A stretch of DNA of 9,427 nt, taken from NCBI GenBank assembly GCA_964624645.1, contig CAZVAD010000107.1, forward strand, positions 1 to 9,427, read 5' to 3'. This document shows positions 5,347 through 9,427 of this stretch, piece by piece (the stretch's first letter is position 1; each line of letters opens with the position of its first letter). Under the pieces are notes generated by a model, which was not told the DNA's origin, did no database searches, and worked only from the letters and a program-made list of their open reading frames with translations. The translations under genes and the position numbers were made by a program. The stretch comes from Mariniphaga sp964624645. GTDB lineage: Bacteria; Bacteroidota; Bacteroidia; Bacteroidales; Prolixibacteraceae.

Positions 5347-7842
5347 ATGAAGCAAACACTCATATTTCTTCTTCTATTCACGGTTGCTTTCACCGGGACT
5401 GCACAGCCCAAAAAGCGGGGCAAAGTAAAACGAAAATACCGCGATGTGGAATATTCTGCCCAACAGCTGCCGCAGGTGGTTTTTCGCGGACTGGTGCGCG
5501 ATGCCGCCGGGAATCCCGTTGCCGGAGCAGGCGTTGAGGTGGAAGGGTTGAGGAAACTGGTTCACTCCAATGAATCGGGACAGTTTATGCTGTCTGACCT
5601 GCCCACCGGAATTCAGCGGCTGAGGGTTTCAAGTCTGGGCTTTCAGACGAAAACCATTGATTATATGTTGCATGTTGGGAACAACGACCATTACATCAGC
5701 CTTGAGCGTGGCCGGGTTCCGTTGGATAAAGCAGTGTCTGTGGCGCAGAAACGGGAACAGCAGCTATCCGATATTCCGGCAGCCATTGATGTGATTGTTC
5801 CTTCGATTCCGGAAAATCCGGGCGGAACAGATTTCCGCAACATGAGTTTAACGATTCCCGGGGTTGACGTTGAAAAAACCGGCGCCGGGAATCCGGCAAT
5901 ATCTATTCACGGAACCAGCGGGCAATCCGGTTTCCCGGAGTTGTCGCCGCCGGTGGCTCTCTTTTCCGATCAGGCGCCTGTTTCCCGTTCAAACGGACTG
6001 CCATCCCGCTATTTCGACATGGAGCGGATTGAGGTGGTGAAAGGACCGCAAAATGTACTTTTTGGCAGAAATGCACTGAACGGCGCCGTGCATCTCATCA
6101 GTAAAAAACCGGAAGATAAATTTGGGGGATTTGTGCGTGGGGGAGGCGGAAGTTACTGGAGTAAGGAAATTGAAGCTACGGTGAATCTGCCGATGGTGGA
6201 AGATATGCTTTTCGTCCGGGCGTCGGGAATTTATCACGACCGGAAAGGCTACATCAAAAATACCGAGGGGGGAACGCTCAACGGCGAAAACCTGGCAGGC
6301 GGCAGGTTCTCTGTCCGGTTTATGCCTGCATGGAATCATAAAATGGATTTGCAGCTCAATTACCAAAGAAGCAACGCCCCCGGCATGGCATTTATCCATC
6401 GGGATGCGCCCGGCGAAAGCGCTCTTTTTGGAGGCAGCGCTGCAATGAACAGGGGAAAGGAATTGGGCACGGAAGCGGTGTGGATGGATGCATCCCTGAC
6501 CTATCAGCTTTTCAGAGATGAGCACAATTCCTGGACTTCCGTCACGACCTTCCGGAAAAACAGCACGGATTCGCGCCGGGATGCCGACGGAACTTTACTG
6601 CCCGCTCTCGATATGGACAATGAATCCGGGAGCCGGTTGTTTTTTCAGGAGGTACGCTACAACTTTGTGCGCCGGAGCCACACCAACGGCTCCATCGGTG
6701 CAAATTTCCTTTTGGAGAAAGAAAATTCCACACTGTCGCTTTTTTCCAATGATGCGTTGATTGCGGATTTGCAGTCCGGCTTATACAATTTTATCCCGTT
6801 TCCTGAAGAGTTTTCCGGAAGCACACATCACGAAAAACTGGCTGGCAGCAGGAAAACCCAATCGGCACAGGCTTTTATGCACGTTTCCCACCAGTGGACG
6901 CGCCGGTTGTTTTTCACGCTTGGCGCACGAACCGTTTTTGACTGGCTCAGCTATGCACAGGAATCGGTTTTTTCAGGCGGGGAATCTTCCACAGCAGCGG
7001 AAAATCTGGGGGTTTCGCCTAATTTTATGTATAAGCCTGCTCCATTGCAGGAGGTAACAAAAAACAGCCTGTCGTTCACCGCACAGGCAGGAATCACCTA
7101 TCGCCTGAAGGAAAATTTCAATTTCTACCTGAATGCAGTGCGCGGACGAAGGCCGCAGGTTTTGCAGTTCACATGGAACAGCGCTCCGCTTGTTACGGGA
7201 GCCGAACGTGTTTACGGTGCAGAATCGGGCTGGAAAACGATTGTGAAAAAGCGGATTTTCTGGGATGTCAACGGGTTTTACAGAAAACATTTCAATGTGC
7301 ATACCCTGCAGCACGAAAGAATACAAAACACTGCATTATTGACTGCCAACGGAAAAGCAACCTCTTTCGGAGGAGAAACTTCGCTGAAAATTGCCATTGT
7401 GCGGGCGTTGGATTTATTTGGTAGCTATGCCCGGATGCACTCCGTTTTTGACTCCACCGGCGTGGATGGCAGCAATTACCGCTATGCCGGAAACCATTTT
7501 GCGCGAATGCCTGAAAACAGCTTTTCGGCAGGGTTTTCAACAAAATTCACCATTGCCCACAGGGTGAAGTTTTTTGCCACTCCCTGGTACTCGTGGAAAT
7601 CACATTACTGGCTCACCGAAGCCAACACACCCGGCCTTGAACAGCCGGCTTTCGGGTTGCTGAATATAAATCTTGGGATTGAAATGAGCGAGCCAAAACT
7701 GAGCCTGACAGTCCGGGGAACCAATCTGCTGAATGAAAATTATCTTTCGGGCACAGGCTATCCGGGAGGGCTGCCGGTTTTCCCGATGGTGGTTCCCGGG
7801 CAGCCCCGGATGGTAGAAGCCGGAATAATGTGGAAATTTTAA
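5347..7842 (+). CDS. TonB-dependent outer-membrane receptor with CarboxypepD-regulatory-like domain
   Basis: Outer-membrane beta-barrel transporter that imports a ligand using TonB energy. The 831-aa product has a signal peptide (residues 1-19, cleavage GTA|Q). A very basic stretch follows (21-33, PKKRGKVKRKYRD). A carboxypeptidase-regulatory-like beta domain spans about 44-120, a plug domain about 130-255 (RYFDMERIEVVKGPQNVLFGRNALNG at 221-246), and a 22-strand-type barrel runs to the terminal Phe831. NLLNENY at 793-799 and RMVEAGIMWKF at 821-831 are typical barrel-end features. It is shorter than SusC proteins (usually over 950 aa) and has no SusD partner, so a siderophore or small-ligand receptor fits better than a glycan transporter. 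It starts 11 bp after argH; an upstream ATG at 5335 meets a stop at once, so 5347 is the start. The exported esterase 25 bp downstream suggests an ester-containing ligand. The ligand cannot be named. Confidence 0.93.
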   Translation: MKQTLIFLLLFTVAFTGTAQPKKRGKVKRKYRDVEYSAQQLPQVVFRGLVRDAAGNPVAGAGVEVEGLRKLVHSNESGQFMLSDLPTGIQRLRVSSLGFQTKTIDYMLHVGNNDHYISLERGRVPLDKAVSVAQKREQQLSDIPAAIDVIVPSIPENPGGTDFRNMSLTIPGVDVEKTGAGNPAISIHGTSGQSGFPELSPPVALFSDQAPVSRSNGLPSRYFDMERIEVVKGPQNVLFGRNALNGAVHLISKKPEDKFGGFVRGGGGSYWSKEIEATVNLPMVEDMLFVRASGIYHDRKGYIKNTEGGTLNGENLAGGRFSVRFMPAWNHKMDLQLNYQRSNAPGMAFIHRDAPGESALFGGSAAMNRGKELGTEAVWMDASLTYQLFRDEHNSWTSVTTFRKNSTDSRRDADGTLLPALDMDNESGSRLFFQEVRYNFVRRSHTNGSIGANFLLEKENSTLSLFSNDALIADLQSGLYNFIPFPEEFSGSTHHEKLAGSRKTQSAQAFMHVSHQWTRRLFFTLGARTVFDWLSYAQESVFSGGESSTAAENLGVSPNFMYKPAPLQEVTKNSLSFTAQAGITYRLKENFNFYLNAVRGRRPQVLQFTWNSAPLVTGAERVYGAESGWKTIVKKRIFWDVNGFYRKHFNVHTLQHERIQNTALLTANGKATSFGGETSLKIAIVRALDLFGSYARMHSVFDSTGVDGSNYRYAGNHFARMPENSFSAGFSTKFTIAHRVKFFATPWYSWKSHYWLTEANTPGLEQPAFGLLNINLGIEMSEPKLSLTVRGTNLLNENYLSGTGYPGGLPVFPMVVPGQPRMVEAGIMWKF

Positions 7843-7867
7843 GTTCAAACCCAATAATGACATTTGT

Positions 7868-8734
7868 ATGAAAAAGTTTTTCCTTTTAAGTTTTGTTCTC
7901 CTGTTTTCTGCCGGCTTGTTTGCACAAACAGGGAAAGTGATGGAATCGCTGGTTTTTGAGAGTGAAAAAGTGGCTTATCCGGTGAAATATTCCATCTATC
8001 TGCCGCCCGGTTACGAGACTTCACAGCGGAGTTATCCCGTGCTCTACCTGTTGCACGGATATTCTGATGATGAAACCGGCTGGGTTCAGTTTGGCGAAGC
8101 AGACCGCATCGCCGACCGGGGAATTGCCAACGATGATTTTCCGCCCTGCATCATTGTCATGCCCGACGGAAAAGTCACCTGGTATGCCAACAGCTATGAC
8201 GGAAAAGACCCGTGGGAGGATATGTTCATTCAGGAATTTATTCCTTACATTGAAAAGGAGTACCGCATCCGGCAGAAAAAGGAGTTTCGCGCCATTGGAG
8301 GCCTTTCCATGGGCGGAAACGGCGCCCTGCTTTTGTCCATGCGCCATCCGGAGCTCTTTTCATCCTGCGTGGCGCTGAGCGCCGGAACTTTCACCGATGA
8401 GGAAATTATGAAAGACAATTCCCGCGACCATTATTTCAAAAACATCTACGGGCCGAAGTTCACTGACGGAAAACTCAGCGATTACTGGAAATCCTACAGT
8501 CCGCTGCATCTCCTCGACAGTGTCGGTGAAAAGGAGTTGAAATCCATCCGGTTTTATATCGACTGCGGAGACGATGATTTCCTTTACAAAGGCAACTCGG
8601 CGCTGCATATGAAAATGCGCGATTTGGGCATTCCCCATGAATACAGGGTGCGCGATGGCGGGCACTCATGGAGTTACTGGCGTACCGGCCTGTTCGACGG
8701 GCTGAAGTTTATTTCAGAAAAATTTCACCGGTAG
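7868..8734 (+). CDS. Exported alpha/beta-hydrolase esterase (Esterase D / Fes-like family)
   Basis: Predicted periplasmic or secreted serine esterase. The 288-aa product has a signal peptide (1-19, cleavage LFA|Q) and the putative-esterase fold that includes esterase D, feruloyl esterases and the enterobactin esterases Fes/IroE. YLLHGY at 60-65 supplies the oxyanion region, and GGLSMGG at 144-150 carries the nucleophile Ser147. Asp235 or Asp236 in IDCGDDDFL is the likely acid, and His266 in DGGHSW is the general base, so the triad is complete. The length is usual for the family. It lies 25 bp after the TonB-dependent receptor and is probably co-transcribed. I infer that it hydrolyses the ligand the receptor imports, such as an ester siderophore or a feruloyl-type ester. 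Substrate class is open: a cell-envelope or acyl ester is also possible. Confidence 0.92.
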   Translation: MKKFFLLSFVLLFSAGLFAQTGKVMESLVFESEKVAYPVKYSIYLPPGYETSQRSYPVLYLLHGYSDDETGWVQFGEADRIADRGIANDDFPPCIIVMPDGKVTWYANSYDGKDPWEDMFIQEFIPYIEKEYRIRQKKEFRAIGGLSMGGNGALLLSMRHPELFSSCVALSAGTFTDEEIMKDNSRDHYFKNIYGPKFTDGKLSDYWKSYSPLHLLDSVGEKELKSIRFYIDCGDDDFLYKGNSALHMKMRDLGIPHEYRVRDGGHSWSYWRTGLFDGLKFISEKFHR

Positions 8735-8738
8735 GTGA
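8718..8738 (-). terminator. Weak intrinsic terminator for the minus-strand lipoprotein gene
   Basis: On the minus strand a 5-bp stem (TCACC/GGTGA, plus-strand 8725-8729 and 8734-8738) closes a 4-nt loop and is followed by AA and five Ts (8718-8722). It begins just after the lipoprotein stop and overlaps the 3' end of the esterase gene. No T run follows on the plus strand, so it would serve mainly the minus strand. The stem is short, which limits confidence. Confidence 0.35.
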
Positions 8739-8739
8739 G

Positions 8740-9414
8740 TTAGTCAGTCATTTCGCTTCTGATTTTCTCAACCAGTTGCGTGTTGAAATCCCGGAGCAAT
8801 TCATTGATATTCCCGAAGATGCACCAGCAGGCGGCGTCTGCGGAGAAATCATCGTTATACTCCTTGTAGAAGGTGCCAAAATCCTTGACGAGCGTTCCGT
8901 CGTTTTTGTAAAGCCGGATGTCGGCCAGTTCGATGACCACTTCACCCGGGGATTTTGCCCCTGAAGTGGCCAGTGCGCCAATCAGTCCGAACTGTGCGCC
9001 AACGGCTGCCTTTTTAGAAAACTCCTGTTTCCCGTAAAAGCTGTTCAGCGTGCCGGTCAGGTAGTAGTCCCCCTGGTTGCTGTTTCCGTAAAAAGCTTTT
9101 TCAAACAGTTGCGCCTGATTGAAGTGATCGGTCATCAATTTGGTGAGTTGGGTTACCACCGTGTCTTTTGCATAATGCTTCTCAGCATTGATGCAATAGT
9201 TTTTCTTGTCAATCCGCACCTGACGGGGGTTTGTAAACAGTAACCCGTTTGCATCAAAAGCTGCCCGGTTGTCTTCCAGAACCCGGATATCAACCCGCAT
9301 GGGAATGGTTTTTACCGGTTGCGTTACTTCCAGATCGGCGGTTTTATACGCAATTTTTTGACTAACTGTGCACCCGATGAAAAGGAGGGGCCAGAACCAA
9401 AGGATTTTTTTCAT
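8740..9414 (-). CDS. Predicted lipoprotein of unknown function
   Basis: I do not recognise the family. The 224-aa product starts with a lipoprotein signal peptide (MKKILWFWPLLFIGC), with FIGC as lipobox and Cys15 as the lipidation site, so it should be anchored in the outer or inner membrane facing the periplasm. The mature part has alternating hydrophobic residues suggesting beta strands (35-75), a helix-like segment (82-105), GDYYLTGTLNSFYG at 115-128, and a glycine/alanine-rich hydrophobic segment at 136-153. After this come VVIELADIRLYKNDGTLVKDFG (159-180) and a C-terminal helix (200-222). The pattern of conserved strand, then VELADIRLYxxDGTLVK, recalls small auxiliary or assembly lipoproteins of envelope systems, but this is only an impression. 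It converges on the esterase gene with 5 bp between stops. Its promoter lies beyond the right edge. The first Met (9414) gives a proper signal peptide. Confidence 0.85.
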   Translation of the reverse strand: MKKILWFWPLLFIGCTVSQKIAYKTADLEVTQPVKTIPMRVDIRVLEDNRAAFDANGLLFTNPRQVRIDKKNYCINAEKHYAKDTVVTQLTKLMTDHFNQAQLFEKAFYGNSNQGDYYLTGTLNSFYGKQEFSKKAAVGAQFGLIGALATSGAKSPGEVVIELADIRLYKNDGTLVKDFGTFYKEYNDDFSADAACWCIFGNINELLRDFNTQLVEKIRSEMTD

Positions 9415-9427
9415 ATGATTAAAAATT

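Noticed and set aside
5989..6525. A 178-codon minus-strand ORF inside the receptor gene
   Set aside because: It lies opposite the plug and early barrel of a strong TonB-dependent receptor, and its His/Ser/Arg-rich product looks like an antisense artefact of moderate-GC coding DNA.

Overview
The window looks like a chromosomal segment from a member of the Bacteroidota. The signs are start codons without Shine-Dalgarno sequences, promoter -7 elements of the form TAnnTTTG, signal peptides ending in A|Q, a TonB-dependent receptor with an N-terminal carboxypeptidase-regulatory-like domain, and an argininosuccinate lyase ending in the HTHQGSIGNL-type tail. No species can be named from the sequence alone.

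Left third (1-3792, minus strand): a type I restriction-modification operon read right to left. hsdM (methyltransferase, 804 aa) is followed by a 37-codon microgene and then by hsdS (specificity subunit), which runs off the left edge. hsdR is not in the window; it may lie further left. The microgene sits 2 nt after the hsdM stop, overlaps the hsdS start by 4 nt (ATGA), and resembles a short internal piece of RhuM-family proteins, which often sit inside type I R-M operons. I read it as the remnant of a lost rhuM gene, possibly kept for translational coupling. hsdS has two target-recognition domains separated by near-identical repeats exactly 618 nt apart. It is locally very AT-rich (8 G/C of 60 at 841-900).

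Divergent intergenic region (3793-3994): 202 bp between hsdM and argH. It holds a -7-like element for each side, a strong 31-bp dyad (14 of 15 pairs) overlapping the hsdM-side -7 element, and a tandem 15/16-nt direct repeat on the argH side. These look like regulatory sites of unknown regulators.

Middle and right (3995-8734, plus strand): argH (argininosuccinate lyase), a TonB-dependent outer-membrane receptor (831 aa) and an exported alpha/beta-hydrolase esterase (288 aa) lie 11 and 25 bp apart and probably form one transcript. Receptor and esterase form a plausible uptake-and-hydrolysis pair, for example for an ester siderophore in the manner of IroN/IroE or for another esterified ligand. 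The link to arginine synthesis is unexplained.

Right edge (8740-9414, minus strand): a predicted lipoprotein of unrecognised family, convergent with the esterase gene with only 5 bp between stop codons. A small hairpin with a T tract on the minus strand may terminate it.

I saw no tRNA, rRNA, CRISPR array, insertion sequence or integrase. The best candidates for something unusual are the rhuM-like microgene and the structured intergenic region.
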